Notes: generated by a model from the letters alone, not told the origin. A stretch of DNA of 50,932 bases from an uncultured Bacteroidota bacterium (GCA_903851465.1 CAINOI010000043.1:1-50932), one strand, 5' to 3'; positions 16,057 to 24,974 are shown, counted from the stretch's first letter. Made by a program: numbers and translations.

Positions 16057-17478
16057 TTAAGGGAAAATTCCTAGTTCTGTATATGAGTGTGCTACTTTAT
16101 TAATTGCACATACATAAGCTGCTGTTCTCATATCTGGAATAGTTGGATTTGCGTTCCATATTTCCATGATTTCTCTTGTTGCAGTAATCATTGTCTCTTC
16201 CAATCCACTATGTACTAAATCAATTTCATCTGGACCATGGGCAATCACTGCTCTTTCTGTAGGACTCACTTTTTTACCTGTTAATTCTTCTATTTGATCA
16301 ATAATATGAATATTGGCATTTTCTGTAAAACGTTTTTCTAAACGACCATATCTTACGTGACTTAAATTTTTCAACCACTCAAAATAAGAAACTGTTACAC
16401 CACCTGCGTTCAAGTACATATCTGGAATAACCAATACACCCATTTTAACTAAAATTTCATCTGCCTCTGGTGTTAAAGGACCATTTGCTGCTTCGCCGAT
16501 GATTTTAGCTTTTATTTTTGGTGCATTATTTTTATCAATGACATTTTCTAATGCAGCTGGAATTAATATATCACAATCCATCTCTAATGCATCTGCGCTG
16601 TTTTCAATATTGGTTGCACCAGGGAAATTTAAAATACTACCCGTAGCTTTTCTGTGTTGAAAAACTGCTTCTTCATCTAATCCTTCTTCACAATAAATTG
16701 CACCTTCAAACTCAGCGATTGCAATGACTTTTGCACCATGAGCTCTAAAGAATTTTGCAGAGAAATAACCCACATTACCCAATCCTTGAACAATCACACG
16801 CTTATTTTCTATACCTACAGTTAATCCTAATTTCTTCATGACATCCTCCATCAAACACACTTCTCTCACACCGTAAAATACACCCAATCCAGTGGCTTCT
16901 TTACGACCTCTAACACCACCTAAAGATACCGGCTTACCAGTCACACAACCAGCAGCATCAATCTCACCTGGCTTTAATGATTGATAAGTATCTACGATCC
17001 ATGCCATTTCTCGTTCACCTGTTCCGTAATCTGGTGCAGGCACATCGATACCAGGACCAATAAAGTTTTTCTTTACTAATTCTGCAGTATATCTTCTTGT
17101 AATTTTTTCTAATTCATAAGTGCTTAAAGATCTTGGACTAATTTTGATGCCACCTTTACCTCCACCAAATGGCACATTCACAATAGCGCATTTGTAAGTC
17201 ATTAAAGCAGCCAATGCCATCACTTCGTCTTGATTCACAGCCAAACTAAAACGGATACCACCTTTACATGGAGATTTATGTTGAGAATGTTGCACTCTAT
17301 ACGCTTCAATTACTTCGATTCTGCCGTCATCCATTTTTACTGGAAAACGCATACTATAAATACTATTACAAGCTTTAATTTGCTCTAACAATCCAGTCTC
17401 CCATTGGGTATACTTAGATGCTTTGTCGAAACTTTTTTCTACACTCTGAAAAAAACTGTACTCTGGTGTTGTTGACAT
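16057..17478 (-). CDS. gdhA: Glutamate dehydrogenase (Glu/Leu/Phe/Val dehydrogenase family)
   Basis: A 473-residue enzyme interconverting glutamate and 2-oxoglutarate plus ammonia. Substrate and catalytic residues are in [11 protein letters not shown] and [14 protein letters not shown] (catalytic Lys), with [15 protein letters not shown] (catalytic Asp). The NAD(P) motif is [15 protein letters not shown], and the C-terminal block is [15 protein letters not shown]. Length and sequence fit the NAD-type dehydrogenase of Bacteroidota rather than the 450-residue NADP type, but cofactor use is not certain. It begins 6 bases after ccmD and is probably co-transcribed with ccmC-ccmD. Confidence 0.92.
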   Translation of the reverse strand: MSTTPEYSFFQSVEKSFDKASKYTQWETGLLEQIKACNSIYSMRFPVKMDDGRIEVIEAYRVQHSQHKSPCKGGIRFSLAVNQDEVMALAALMTYKCAIVNVPFGGGKGGIKISPRSLSTYELEKITRRYTAELVKKNFIGPGIDVPAPDYGTGEREMAWIVDTYQSLKPGEIDAAGCVTGKPVSLGGVRGRKEATGLGVFYGVREVCLMEDVMKKLGLTVGIENKRVIVQGLGNVGYFSAKFFRAHGAKVIAIAEFEGAIYCEEGLDEEAVFQHRKATGSILNFPGATNIENSADALEMDCDILIPAALENVIDKNNAPKIKAKIIGEAANGPLTPEADEILVKMGVLVIPDMYLNAGGVTVSYFEWLKNLSHVRYGRLEKRFTENANIHIIDQIEELTGKKVSPTERAVIAHGPDEIDLVHSGLEETMITATREIMEIWNANPTIPDMRTAAYVCAINKVAHSYTELGIFP

Positions 17479-17484
17479 ATACTT

Positions 17485-17643
17485 TTATTTTTCTAGTTGT
17501 TTAATTTTTTTATCAATAGATGCGACATATATAAAAAGGCCAATAAGCACTATACATACCACTGTCATCACTAAGAAAATTTTACCGTTCTGCAACATAA
17601 TACTTTGTGTCGCGGCTTGTTGTGCTTGTAATAAGGTTAACAT
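17485..17643 (-). CDS. ccmD: CcmD-family small membrane protein
   Basis: A 52-residue protein found by reading the gap between ccmC and gdh. It starts MLTLLQAQQAATQSIMLQNG, has one transmembrane helix (about residues 22-42, IFLVMTVVCIVLIGLFIYV) and ends in a charged tail DKKIKQLEK. Size, single helix and position directly after ccmC fit CcmD, which helps release holo-CcmE from the CcmABC complex. It starts 18 bases after the ccmC stop and ends 6 bases before gdhA, so it is the middle gene of a ccmC-ccmD-gdhA operon. Confidence 0.85.
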   Translation of the reverse strand: MLTLLQAQQAATQSIMLQNGKIFLVMTVVCIVLIGLFIYVASIDKKIKQLEK

Positions 17644-17661
17644 ATATTTAATAATTGTAGG

Positions 17662-18342
17662 TTATAAGATGCCTTCTTTTTTTAATTGAATCATTTGTAC
17701 ACGAATCTTCAAGGTGGTAATCCAAACACCTAATAAAGTCCAACCTATCACTGCTGGATAAAATACAGTGCGCATATTAGCGGACATATCTTTACCATTG
17801 ATACCTGGGTTGCCATCGCTACCCTGTCCTCCTGGATGCAAGGACTCCGTTAATCTAGGTAAGATCCAAAGTGTAGGGAACAACATGAAAAATGAAAAAA
17901 TATTATAGACTGCAGAAAGTCTTGCTTTTTTTTCTGCATCCACTAAACTTCCTCTTAAAACAAAATAAGCAAAGTATATAAGTAATGCAATTGCTGCACC
18001 ATTCTGCTTTGGATCTCCTACCCAAGGACTACCCCATTGGTAATTGGCCCATAATGCGCCTGTAATGATACCTAAAACACCAAAAATCAAACCCATTGCT
18101 GCATAGGCTTGTGCATACACATCATGTACTAAATTGGATGACCTTAAATATTTTATTGAATATACCAAAGACACAAACAATAAAATCATCATGCCAAACC
18201 ACATAGGCACATGAAAAAAGAAATTACGAATAGACTCCTGCATACGGTCGTCCAACTTAGGCACTTTCACCAAAAAACCATAGGTACAAGTGTACAAAAG
18301 CAAAATAAAAGACAACAGTTTCCACCATTTTTTATGCAGCAT
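17662..18342 (-). CDS. ccmC: Cytochrome c maturation protein CcmC (CcsA/CcmC family)
   Basis: A 226-residue membrane protein with about six transmembrane helices. It carries the heme-handling tryptophan-rich segment as YQWGSPWVGDPKQNGAAI and a conserved His before it (FFFHVPMWFG); the second His expected near the segment's far side is in ESLHPGG. CcmC delivers heme to CcmE. It is first in an operon with ccmD and gdhA. A TAATTTTG -7 element lies 48 bases upstream. ccmB is 3 kb away on the other strand, and ccmA, ccmE and ccmF are not in the window. Confidence 0.9.
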   Translation of the reverse strand: MLHKKWWKLLSFILLLYTCTYGFLVKVPKLDDRMQESIRNFFFHVPMWFGMMILLFVSLVYSIKYLRSSNLVHDVYAQAYAAMGLIFGVLGIITGALWANYQWGSPWVGDPKQNGAAIALLIYFAYFVLRGSLVDAEKKARLSAVYNIFSFFMLFPTLWILPRLTESLHPGGQGSDGNPGINGKDMSANMRTVFYPAVIGWTLLGVWITTLKIRVQMIQLKKEGIL

Positions 18343-18390
18343 AGCTTCTTAATATTTAATCGATTAGCTCTAAAACTAACGGCTGTTTGG

Positions 18391-18398
18391 CAAAATTA
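18391..18398 (-). promoter_or_regulatory. -7 element of ccmC-ccmD-gdhA (TAATTTTG)
   Basis: Exact TAnnTTTG on the minus strand, 48 bases before the ccmC ATG. No good -33 box at the expected distance. Confidence 0.45.
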
Positions 18399-18439
18399 CA
18401 GCTTTTAAATGAACCGCCTAATTTTTGAGCAAATCTTAT

Positions 18440-18471
18440 ATTGGCAAATTTACGGCGATTTTGTACATTTG
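18440..18471 (+). promoter_or_regulatory. Promoter of queA (ATTG-N20-TACATTTG)
   Basis: TACATTTG (18464-18471) is an exact -7 match, and ATTG (18440-18443) lies 20 bases upstream as a near -33 match. Start near 18478 gives an untranslated leader of about 84 bases, long for this window. Confidence 0.6.
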
Positions 18472-18482
18472 CGTCCATAATT

Positions 18483-18539
18483 TTCATGCCGTAACATGAA
18501 GCGAACTGCCCCGTAAGGCTGTAGTAAACTTAATGTGGC
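18483..18539 (+). promoter_or_regulatory. Possible structured RNA in the queA leader
   Basis: Hairpin 1 has a 6-bp stem TTCATG/CATGAA (18483-18500) around loop CCGTAA. Hairpin 2 has ACT-GCC/GGC-AGT (18505-18525, with a 3-base bulge) around the same loop CCGTAA. A later ATGTGGC (18533-18539) can pair with GCC...ACAT of hairpin 1, giving a mutually exclusive fold. It matches no riboswitch consensus that I know, including the preQ1 types expected for queuosine genes. Whether it regulates is untested. Confidence 0.35.
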
Positions 18540-18561
18540 TATCATTTAAAAATAGACACAA

Positions 18562-19611
18562 ATGAAACTTTCCCAATTTAGGTATGACCTACCTTTAAAC
18601 CTGATTGCCCAGTATCCCACAAAAAGAAGAGAAGACAGTAGACTGATGGTGGTTAACCGTAAAAACGGCCACATGGAAAATCGTCATTTTTCTGACTTAT
18701 TGGAGTACTATGATGACAAGGATGTATTTGTAGTGAACAACACGAAGGTATTCCCTGCCAGAATGTATGGTCGTAAGGAAAAAACAGGTGCAAAAATCGA
18801 AGTATTCTTGTTAAGAGAATTAAATAAGCCTAACCGCTTATGGGACGTCATTGTTGATCCCGCAAGAAAAATTCGTGTAGGTAACAAATTGTACTTTGGT
18901 GAAAACGAAGAACTAGTAGCAGAAGTCATTGACAACACGACTAGCCGTGGTCGTACCATCCGTTTTTTATGGGAAGGTGATGACGAAGGTTTTAAGAAAA
19001 TGTTAGAATTTTTAGGTGAAACACCTTTGCCAAAATACATTAAGCGTAAGCCTGATGAAGATGACAAAGAAAGATACCAAACTGTGTATGCAAAGCACGA
19101 AGGTGCTGTAGCAGCTCCTACTGCTGGTTTACACTTTAGTAAAGAATTGATTAAGCGTTCAGAAATTTTAGGTATCCGTTTTGCAGAAGTAACATTACAC
19201 ACTGGCTTAAGCACTTTCAGACCAATTGAAGTAGAAGATTTAAGCAAACATAAAATGGATGCTGAATACTTTAAGATAGACGAAGATGCTTGCAGAATCA
19301 TCAACACAGCAAAAGAAAACGGTCGTCGTATTTGTTCAATCGGAACCACCGCCATGCGTGCGATGGAAAGCAGTGTGACTGCTCAACGCTTATTGAAGCC
19401 TGCAGAAGGATGGACAAATCATTTTATCCACCCTCCTTATAATTTCAATATTGCCGATAGCTTAGTGACCAATTTCCATTTACCAAAAACAAGTTTATTA
19501 ATCATGTCTTGCGCATTTGCTGGATATGAATTGGCGATGGAAGCTTATAAAAAAGCAATTAAAGATAAATACCGTTTCTTCTCTTATGGTGACGCGTTAT
19601 TGTTTATTTAG
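18562..19611 (+). CDS. queA: S-adenosylmethionine:tRNA ribosyltransferase-isomerase
   Basis: A 349-residue enzyme that transfers and isomerises the ribosyl group of SAM onto 7-aminomethyl-7-deazaguanine in tRNA, making epoxyqueuosine. The N-terminal [36 protein letters not shown], the block [28 protein letters not shown] and [12 protein letters not shown] are all QueA hallmarks, and the length is usual. No other queuosine gene is nearby. A consensus promoter and an unusual hairpin-bearing leader precede it; a bidirectional terminator separates it from convergent aspartokinase. Confidence 0.96.
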   Translation: MKLSQFRYDLPLNLIAQYPTKRREDSRLMVVNRKNGHMENRHFSDLLEYYDDKDVFVVNNTKVFPARMYGRKEKTGAKIEVFLLRELNKPNRLWDVIVDPARKIRVGNKLYFGENEELVAEVIDNTTSRGRTIRFLWEGDDEGFKKMLEFLGETPLPKYIKRKPDEDDKERYQTVYAKHEGAVAAPTAGLHFSKELIKRSEILGIRFAEVTLHTGLSTFRPIEVEDLSKHKMDAEYFKIDEDACRIINTAKENGRRICSIGTTAMRAMESSVTAQRLLKPAEGWTNHFIHPPYNFNIADSLVTNFHLPKTSLLIMSCAFAGYELAMEAYKKAIKDKYRFFSYGDALLFI

Positions 19612-19661
19612 TTAGATTTTTTTACTGTTTATTTAAATTTTAGTAAAACTAAAAACTATAT

Positions 19662-19697
19662 AAAAAAGGGGACAGATTTTCATCTGACCCCTTTTTT
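19662..19697. terminator. Bidirectional terminator between queA and lysC
   Basis: Stem AAAAAAGGGG-A-CAGA / TCTG-A-CCCCTTTTTT with loop TTTTCA. It is flanked by T runs on both strands and lies between the 3' ends of convergent genes. Confidence 0.9.
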
Positions 19698-19753
19698 ATT
19701 TTTCTAAATTTAATCAATTCTTTTCCTGATGATTTAAACTAATTAACGGTTTT

Positions 19754-21073
19754 CTATAAATCAAATAGTCCTTTATTTATCAATTGTAAAGTTTTTGTCT
19801 TATGCTCACTAGGCATTAACAAACTAATATTATGTGCACTTCCTCCATAGCTCACCATTGTAATAGGTATTTCGTCAATCGAATTGAATAGTTTTTTCAA
19901 GATAGAATCAGTCATCGCAATTTCATTCCCTACTATAGATACAATTGTTTGACTTCTTTCCACTTCTACAGATGCGATATTATTTAATTCTGCAATGATC
20001 TCCGCTAAATGTAAATCGCTGTCAATTGTTACAGATACGGCTACTTCAGAAGTTGTAATCATATCTATTGGCGTTTTATATTTTTCAAAAACTTCAAAGA
20101 TTTTTCTTAAAAAACCATAGGCCAATAGCATTCTTGTACTTTTAATTTTCACAGCAATAATATCATCTTTAGCCGCAACTGCTTTCACGCCAACTGTCCC
20201 TGCTTCTTTCTTGATAACTGTACCTGGCGCTTTAGGCTCCATTGTATTTAACAGTTTCACTGGAATATTTTCTTGTTGAGCAGGCCAAATACAAGTTGGA
20301 TGCAAAATTTTTGCACCGAAATATGCTAACTCCGCTGCTTCATCAAAACTCAATTGCTCAATCGCCACTGTCTTTTCAACAACTCTTGGGTCGTTATTGT
20401 GCATACCATCAATATCGGTCCATATTTCACAAACACTAGCCTTAATAGCAGCAGCAATTAAAGAAGCCGTATAATCACTTCCTCCTCTTTTTAAATTATC
20501 AACTTCTCCTTTTGCATTACGACAGATATATCCCTGTGTTACAAAAATATTTTTAGTTGTATAATTGGCAAGTACCCCATTCAACTTTTCTTGTATCAAT
20601 GCTAAATCTGGTTCCTCGTTTTGGTCTAGGCGCATAAAATCTAGTGCAGGCAATAATGCATGATCGATTTTGGATTGCTCTAAAAATAAAGAGAACAATT
20701 TAGTACTCATTAACTCCCCTTGAGCTAAAATATCTTTATTCAATGCATCACTCAAAGAAATTTTTTGTGTTATACTTAGAAATTCAAAATGCTCATTCAA
20801 TACTTCTTTAGCCCTGGCATGTAATGAGACATCTTGTAATAAATCGTCAATAAATTTATTATAATGATTTTCAAGTGCTTCTATTTTTTCGCTTGCACCT
20901 TGTTTATCTGAAGCAGCTAATCTGTGAGTAATTTCTACTAAGGCATTCGTCGTTCCACTTAAAGCACTTAAAACCACCATCACTGGTTCGTTATCCGCTA
21001 TTATCAATTCTGCAATCTGACGCATTCTCTCTGGCTTACCAACACTGGTACCACCGAACTTCATTACTTTCAT
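19754..21073 (-). CDS. lysC: Aspartate kinase, monofunctional
   Basis: A 439-residue kinase making aspartyl phosphate, the first step to lysine, threonine, methionine and diaminopimelate. It opens with MKVMKFGGTSVGKPERM, followed by the catalytic-domain blocks VLSALSGTTNALV, RGGSDYTASLIAAA and EIWTDIDGMHNNDPR. The C-terminal about 140 residues form paired ACT domains for amino-acid feedback (IDMITTSEVAVSVTID; MVSYGGSAHNISLLMP). It lacks the homoserine dehydrogenase fusion of ThrA-type enzymes. TAACTTTG at 21122-21115 gives a -7 box and a leader of about 35 bases. Confidence 0.95.
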   Translation of the reverse strand: MKVMKFGGTSVGKPERMRQIAELIIADNEPVMVVLSALSGTTNALVEITHRLAASDKQGASEKIEALENHYNKFIDDLLQDVSLHARAKEVLNEHFEFLSITQKISLSDALNKDILAQGELMSTKLFSLFLEQSKIDHALLPALDFMRLDQNEEPDLALIQEKLNGVLANYTTKNIFVTQGYICRNAKGEVDNLKRGGSDYTASLIAAAIKASVCEIWTDIDGMHNNDPRVVEKTVAIEQLSFDEAAELAYFGAKILHPTCIWPAQQENIPVKLLNTMEPKAPGTVIKKEAGTVGVKAVAAKDDIIAVKIKSTRMLLAYGFLRKIFEVFEKYKTPIDMITTSEVAVSVTIDSDLHLAEIIAELNNIASVEVERSQTIVSIVGNEIAMTDSILKKLFNSIDEIPITMVSYGGSAHNISLLMPSEHKTKTLQLINKGLFDL

Positions 21074-21114
21074 TTCCTCTCTATTTTTAAAGGATTAATC
21101 TTCTATGATTTAAC

Positions 21115-21122
21115 CAAAGTTA
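21115..21122 (-). promoter_or_regulatory. -7 element of lysC (TAACTTTG)
   Basis: Exact TAnnTTTG on the minus strand, 41 bases before the lysC ATG. The -33 box is not evident. Confidence 0.45.
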
Positions 21123-21145
21123 ATTAGAATAACTGTAAACGACCG

Positions 21146-22240
21146 TTAGCTCTTTAGTTCAAAAGACAAGTTCATTTTTTCTGCCAATACACTTAAATCA
21201 TGTTGAACAGCTTGCACAATTGGAATACCATTTTGCAATCGTTCATATTCCATTGCTCGCTCTATGTCTCCTGCTACATAAACTTTTTCATGTCCTGATG
21301 CAGCCGTTGCATTTCTGAATCGATTCAACCATAAATCCATATTGTATTTAAAATCTGCTGCGGGTCTAAATGCATCAATACGCATTGCACCAATAAAATG
21401 TCCAAGACCTTCACCTGGCATATTTTCTGGCATGGGCACATAAGCTGGAAAGGGAGGCGCCCATGGACCAAAACTTGCACCACTTAATACAGCCGAAAAA
21501 ATATCCACAATTGAACCTAATGCATATCCTTTATGACTACCCTGCTCTTTTTCGGAACCTAATGGTAAAAGTGCTCCCCCATTTTTTAAAATAGAAGCAT
21601 CTTGTGTTGGATTCCCAGCTGCATCTTGTGCCCAACCAAATGGTATCGATGTATTTTTTCTTTGTGCAATTTCTAATTTACCATTCGCTGCAGTGGTCGT
21701 TGCAAAATCTGCCACAAAAGGAGCTTCTTCACCAGCAGGTACCGCCACTGCAATAGGATTGGTTCCTAATAATTTTTCTGCGGCATAGGTCGGTGCCACT
21801 AATGCACTTGCATTGGTCATGGCAATACCAATCATCTCTTGCTCCAATGCCATCATAGCATGGTAACCAGCTATACCAAAATGATTGCTATTTTTGACAC
21901 TGACCCAACCTGTCCCTACTTGCTTCGCTTTCTCCATGGCTATCTCCATCGCTCTTGGAGCAACAATCAATCCTAATCCTCTGTCGCCATCAATCACTGC
22001 AGTAGAAGGTGTTTCATGAACGATTTTAATATCGGGTGTTGCATTGATCCTGCCCACTTCCCATAATCTTACGTAGCCAACCAACCTTGCTATTCCATGA
22101 CTATCAATCCCTCTTAAATCGGCAGATAATAATACTTTGGTCGCCAATGCCGCATCCAATGCAGAACAGCCCATCTTTAAAAAAACAGACTCCGAGAATG
22201 CATAAAGTGTTTGATAAGTATAATGATTATTTGATTCCAT
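21146..22240 (-). CDS. Ldh-family oxidoreductase (malate/L-lactate/ureidoglycolate dehydrogenase fold)
   Basis: A 364-residue member of the NAD(P)-dependent type 2 malate/lactate dehydrogenase family. It shows LLSADLRGIDSHGIARL with the catalytic His, VKNSNHFGIAGYHAM, and LLGTNPIAVAVPAG with the cofactor site. GSHKGYALGSIVDIFSAVLSGASFGPW is the family's second signature region. Members oxidise malate, sulfolactate, ureidoglycolate or 2,3-diketogulonate; sequence alone does not fix the substrate. A TAAATTTG -7 box ends only 4 bases before the ATG, so the mRNA may be leaderless. It lies between convergence-free neighbours ssb and lysC on the same strand. Confidence 0.85.
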   Translation of the reverse strand: MESNNHYTYQTLYAFSESVFLKMGCSALDAALATKVLLSADLRGIDSHGIARLVGYVRLWEVGRINATPDIKIVHETPSTAVIDGDRGLGLIVAPRAMEIAMEKAKQVGTGWVSVKNSNHFGIAGYHAMMALEQEMIGIAMTNASALVAPTYAAEKLLGTNPIAVAVPAGEEAPFVADFATTTAANGKLEIAQRKNTSIPFGWAQDAAGNPTQDASILKNGGALLPLGSEKEQGSHKGYALGSIVDIFSAVLSGASFGPWAPPFPAYVPMPENMPGEGLGHFIGAMRIDAFRPAADFKYNMDLWLNRFRNATAASGHEKVYVAGDIERAMEYERLQNGIPIVQAVQHDLSVLAEKMNLSFELKS

Positions 22241-22244
22241 GATG

Positions 22245-22252
22245 CAAATTTA
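22245..22252 (-). promoter_or_regulatory. -7 element of the Ldh-family gene (TAAATTTG)
   Basis: Exact TAnnTTTG ending 4 bases before the ATG. The ssb terminator hairpin occupies the -33 position just upstream. Confidence 0.5.
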
Positions 22253-22257
22253 CAAAA

Positions 22258-22287
22258 AAAAGGGTGCACTGGTCAGTACACCCTTTT
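22258..22287 (-). terminator. Terminator of ssb
   Basis: Stem AAAAGGGTG-C-ACTG / CAGT-A-CACCCTTTT with a 2-base loop. On the minus strand it runs into eight T residues, 19 bases after the ssb stop. Confidence 0.88.
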
Positions 22288-22306
22288 AACAAAGACTTAA
22301 ATTAGT

Positions 22307-22747
22307 TTAGAATGGTAAATCGTCCATTGCTTCATTGCCCTCATTACCTGCTGTTGGAGCAGGATTGTAGCTTTGTGCTGGATTAGATTCTCCACCATAG
22401 TTTGGTTGTTCCCCACCTGATCCTCCAGAAGGCTTCGCACCTAATAATTGTACCGAAACAATTCTTAAGGTCAAAGAAGCCCCTTGACGACCATCAGTTG
22501 TGGTATAGGATCTTACATCTGGTGTACCTTCTACGTATACTTGTGTTCCTTTCCTTAAATAAGGTGCCACAGCTGTACGATCTGTCCAATAAGAACAATC
22601 TACCCATGTAGTTCTATCCTTTGGTACTCCTTGCGCATCCTTGTATTTTTCTGTATGCGCTACATTGAAATTAATGACGGACTTGCCATTTACATTATTC
22701 ACTACAGCGTCCTTGCCTAAATTTCCGATGACTTGTAACTTTATCAT
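22307..22747 (-). CDS. ssb: Single-stranded DNA-binding protein
   Basis: A 146-residue SSB. The OB fold occupies about residues 1-108: VIGNLGKDAVV at the start, FNVAHTEKYKD, TTWVDCSYW and YLRKGTQVYVEG. A Gly/Pro/Asn-rich flexible linker follows, then the conserved acidic tip MDDLPF that recruits replication and repair proteins. It coats single-stranded DNA in replication, recombination and repair. It is divergent from mnmA and followed by its own terminator. Confidence 0.96.
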   Translation of the reverse strand: MIKLQVIGNLGKDAVVNNVNGKSVINFNVAHTEKYKDAQGVPKDRTTWVDCSYWTDRTAVAPYLRKGTQVYVEGTPDVRSYTTTDGRQGASLTLRIVSVQLLGAKPSGGSGGEQPNYGGESNPAQSYNPAPTAGNEGNEAMDDLPF

Positions 22748-22794
22748 ATTGTATATTTTAACTTTCTAAGACAATGAAGGTAGTAATTTTTTAT

Positions 22795-22802
22795 TACTTT
22801 TG
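22795..22802 (+). promoter_or_regulatory. -7 element of mnmA (TACTTTTG)
   Basis: Exact TAnnTTTG on the plus strand, 32 bases before the ATG at 22835. It overlaps an upstream in-frame GTG at 22802, which is therefore not used. Confidence 0.45.
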
Positions 22803-22834
22803 TGCCAAGCCAACTTTTAACTGGCCACCGAAAT

Positions 22835-23938
22835 ATGAGCAAAAAAGGAAAGGTACTTGTCGCAATGAGCGGCGGAATAGATAGCACAGTCGCTGCAATA
22901 CTCTTACACAACGAAGGATATGAAGTAGTTGGAATTACCATGAAAACATGGGATTACTCCACCAGCAATGCCAATGGCAAGGAAACAGGCTGTTGCAATA
23001 TCGATTCATTCAACGACGCAAGAATGGCGGCCGTGAATCACGGATTTCCACATTATATATTAGATATCAGAGAAGAATTTGGTGACTTTGTCATCGAAAA
23101 TTTTGTAGAAGAATATTTGGCTGGACGAACCCCCAACCCTTGTGTGATGTGCAATACGCATATCAAATGGCGCGCCTTACTCAAAAGAGCAGACGCATTG
23201 GGTTGTGAATTTATAGCCACTGGTCATTATGCCAAAGTGCGTCAACACGATAATGGTCGTTATGTGATTTCAAAAGGATTAGATGAAACCAAAGATCAAA
23301 GCTATGTGCTGTGGGGTGTGGATCAAGATTTATTAAAGCGCACTATCCTTCCGTTGGGTGGCATGCATAAAAAAGATATCAAACAAATGGCCATTGATAT
23401 GGGCTATCCAGAACTGGCTAAAAAAAGCGAGAGCTATGAAATTTGTTTTGTACCAGACAATGATTACAGAGGGTTTCTAAAACGCCGTGTGGATGGATTG
23501 GAAGAAAAAGTGAATGGCGGATGGTTTGTAGATAACAATGGAAAAAGATTAGGTAAACATAAAGGCTATCCATTTTATACAATTGGGCAAAGAAAAGGAT
23601 TGGAATTAGCAATGGGCCATCCAGTCTATGTTACATCGATTGATCCTGAAAAAAATATAGTGGTGATTGGAGAAGAATCAGATTTGGATAAGAACGATAT
23701 GTTGGTTGCCAAAATGAATTGGATCAAATACGATCATCTTCCAACAGATATGGACTTGATGGCAAAAATCAGGTACCACGATACAGGTGCATTATGTACG
23801 CTATCCCATACAGACAAGGGCGTTCAAGCAAGATTCTACGAAAATGTAAAGAGTATTGCACCCGGGCAAAGCGCTGTATTTTACGAAGGCGACGATGTAG
23901 TTGCTGGAGGCATTATACAGAGCGGCGTTTTAATATAG
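22835..23938 (+). CDS. mnmA: tRNA-specific 2-thiouridylase
   Basis: A 367-residue ATP-dependent enzyme making 2-thiouridine at tRNA wobble position 34. The PP-loop is VLVAMSGGIDSTVAA. The first catalytic Cys is in NPCVMCNTHIKW, which aligns with the active-site Cys, and the second is in SYEICFVPDNDYRGFL. GHYAKV and YTIGQRKGLELAMGHP also fit, with the C-terminal beta-barrel after about residue 290. The GTG at 22802 is rejected as start because it lies in a -7 box. The stop region overlaps the convergent RsmB-like gene by 26 bases. Confidence 0.95.
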   Translation: MSKKGKVLVAMSGGIDSTVAAILLHNEGYEVVGITMKTWDYSTSNANGKETGCCNIDSFNDARMAAVNHGFPHYILDIREEFGDFVIENFVEEYLAGRTPNPCVMCNTHIKWRALLKRADALGCEFIATGHYAKVRQHDNGRYVISKGLDETKDQSYVLWGVDQDLLKRTILPLGGMHKKDIKQMAIDMGYPELAKKSESYEICFVPDNDYRGFLKRRVDGLEEKVNGGWFVDNNGKRLGKHKGYPFYTIGQRKGLELAMGHPVYVTSIDPEKNIVVIGEESDLDKNDMLVAKMNWIKYDHLPTDMDLMAKIRYHDTGALCTLSHTDKGVQARFYENVKSIAPGQSAVFYEGDDVVAGGIIQSGVLI

Positions 23939-24917
23939 CACCAAATAGGGTATCTGCTTGTTTTGTGTAGCCAATAAAATATTGCTGCTTAATTAATTCA
24001 AATTGACCTTGCGCTAAAATTGCATTTACATGCGCTTCATTTTCTGCTGCATATACAGAACAAGTTGCAAGTAGTAGATGCCCATTTAATTTTACAGTGG
24101 GTAAAATATTAGCAATGATTTTAGATTGCAACTCGGTATAGGTTGCTAAATTTTCCTTTTTGAAAAAAGCAATTTGTTCTGGTGTCCTACCCCAGGTTCC
24201 TGAACCAGAACAAGGTAAATCTGCAAACACAAAATCAAAAGGCTTCTTGATATCAAATGGCTCGGTTAAATCAATCACTTGAACACTTGCTGGACGAATA
24301 CCAGCTTCTTGTAGGCGTTTATCTGCATTGAATAAAATACTTTCTCTCACATCCGATACATGCATGCGTATATTTTGCATGGTATCAAACATCAAAATTG
24401 TTTTACCCCCACTTGCCGCGCAGGCATCCCAAACCTGAATGGGTGTTTCCATACTTGTAGGAACATATTGTAATAATTCAGCAAAGGCCTGAGAATTTAA
24501 ATCCTGAATCACTGCTTCTTTATTCAATGCCAATACATTTTGTAAAGAAGTGGTGTTTGAAAATGCAAAACAATGTTCATTTACCTGGGTATTTTCAATA
24601 GACGCGGCAAGCAATGCTGCAACCACTTTCTCTTTTTGCCAAGGTCTAATTCTAATAAATAATAAAGGCTGGATGGTATGCGAATGAATGAATGTTGGAA
24701 TATCTATTTCCTTTGAAATAGCTTCCTGTAAAGGAAAATCTGCATGCATGTCCCTAAAATGCGCATAGCAAAAAGCGCTGATACTCTTACGATCTTTGCT
24801 TCCATGTTTTTTATTGGCAGCAAAATATTTTTTCAAGTAAGCAGCCAAAGGCTCCGGCCCTTGATAAGCAGCAATTAATTTTTGAGCAACCTCTTGGTGT
24901 TGATTTTGATGCGTCAT
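23913..24917 (-). CDS. RsmB/NOP2-type RNA (cytosine-5) methyltransferase
   Basis: A 334-residue SAM-dependent methyltransferase. The N-terminal about 130 residues resemble the NusB-like/RsmB helper region (KHGSKDRKSISAFCYAHFR). The Rossmann domain carries VWDACAASGGKTILMFD (SAM motif I), DFVFADLPCSGSGTWGR with the motif IV Cys, and LLATCSVYAAENEAHV with the motif VI catalytic Cys, so both catalytic cysteines are intact. 16S rRNA m5C967 is the usual target of RsmB, but the target here is not proven. The frame is open to 24941 through a terminator; ATG 24917 is preferred. It overlaps mnmA convergently by 26 bases. Confidence 0.85.
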   Translation of the reverse strand: MTHQNQHQEVAQKLIAAYQGPEPLAAYLKKYFAANKKHGSKDRKSISAFCYAHFRDMHADFPLQEAISKEIDIPTFIHSHTIQPLLFIRIRPWQKEKVVAALLAASIENTQVNEHCFAFSNTTSLQNVLALNKEAVIQDLNSQAFAELLQYVPTSMETPIQVWDACAASGGKTILMFDTMQNIRMHVSDVRESILFNADKRLQEAGIRPASVQVIDLTEPFDIKKPFDFVFADLPCSGSGTWGRTPEQIAFFKKENLATYTELQSKIIANILPTVKLNGHLLLATCSVYAAENEAHVNAILAQGQFELIKQQYFIGYTKQADTLFGAILKRRSV

Positions 24918-24927
24918 GCTATAAAAA

Positions 24928-24954
24928 AGAAAGTCATGCAAAACATGACTTTCT
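24928..24954 (-). terminator. Terminator of the sucA-sucB operon
   Basis: An 11-bp perfect stem AGAAAGTCATG/CATGACTTTCT with a 5-base loop, followed on the minus strand by TTTTTTAT. It lies 20 bases after the sucB stop. Confidence 0.9.
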
Positions 24955-24974
24955 GATATTCGTTTTTCTTTTAA

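Noticed and set aside
18483..18539. preQ1 riboswitch in the queA leader
   Set aside because: The conserved preQ1-I, -II and -III sequence features are not present; only an unclassified hairpin pair is seen.
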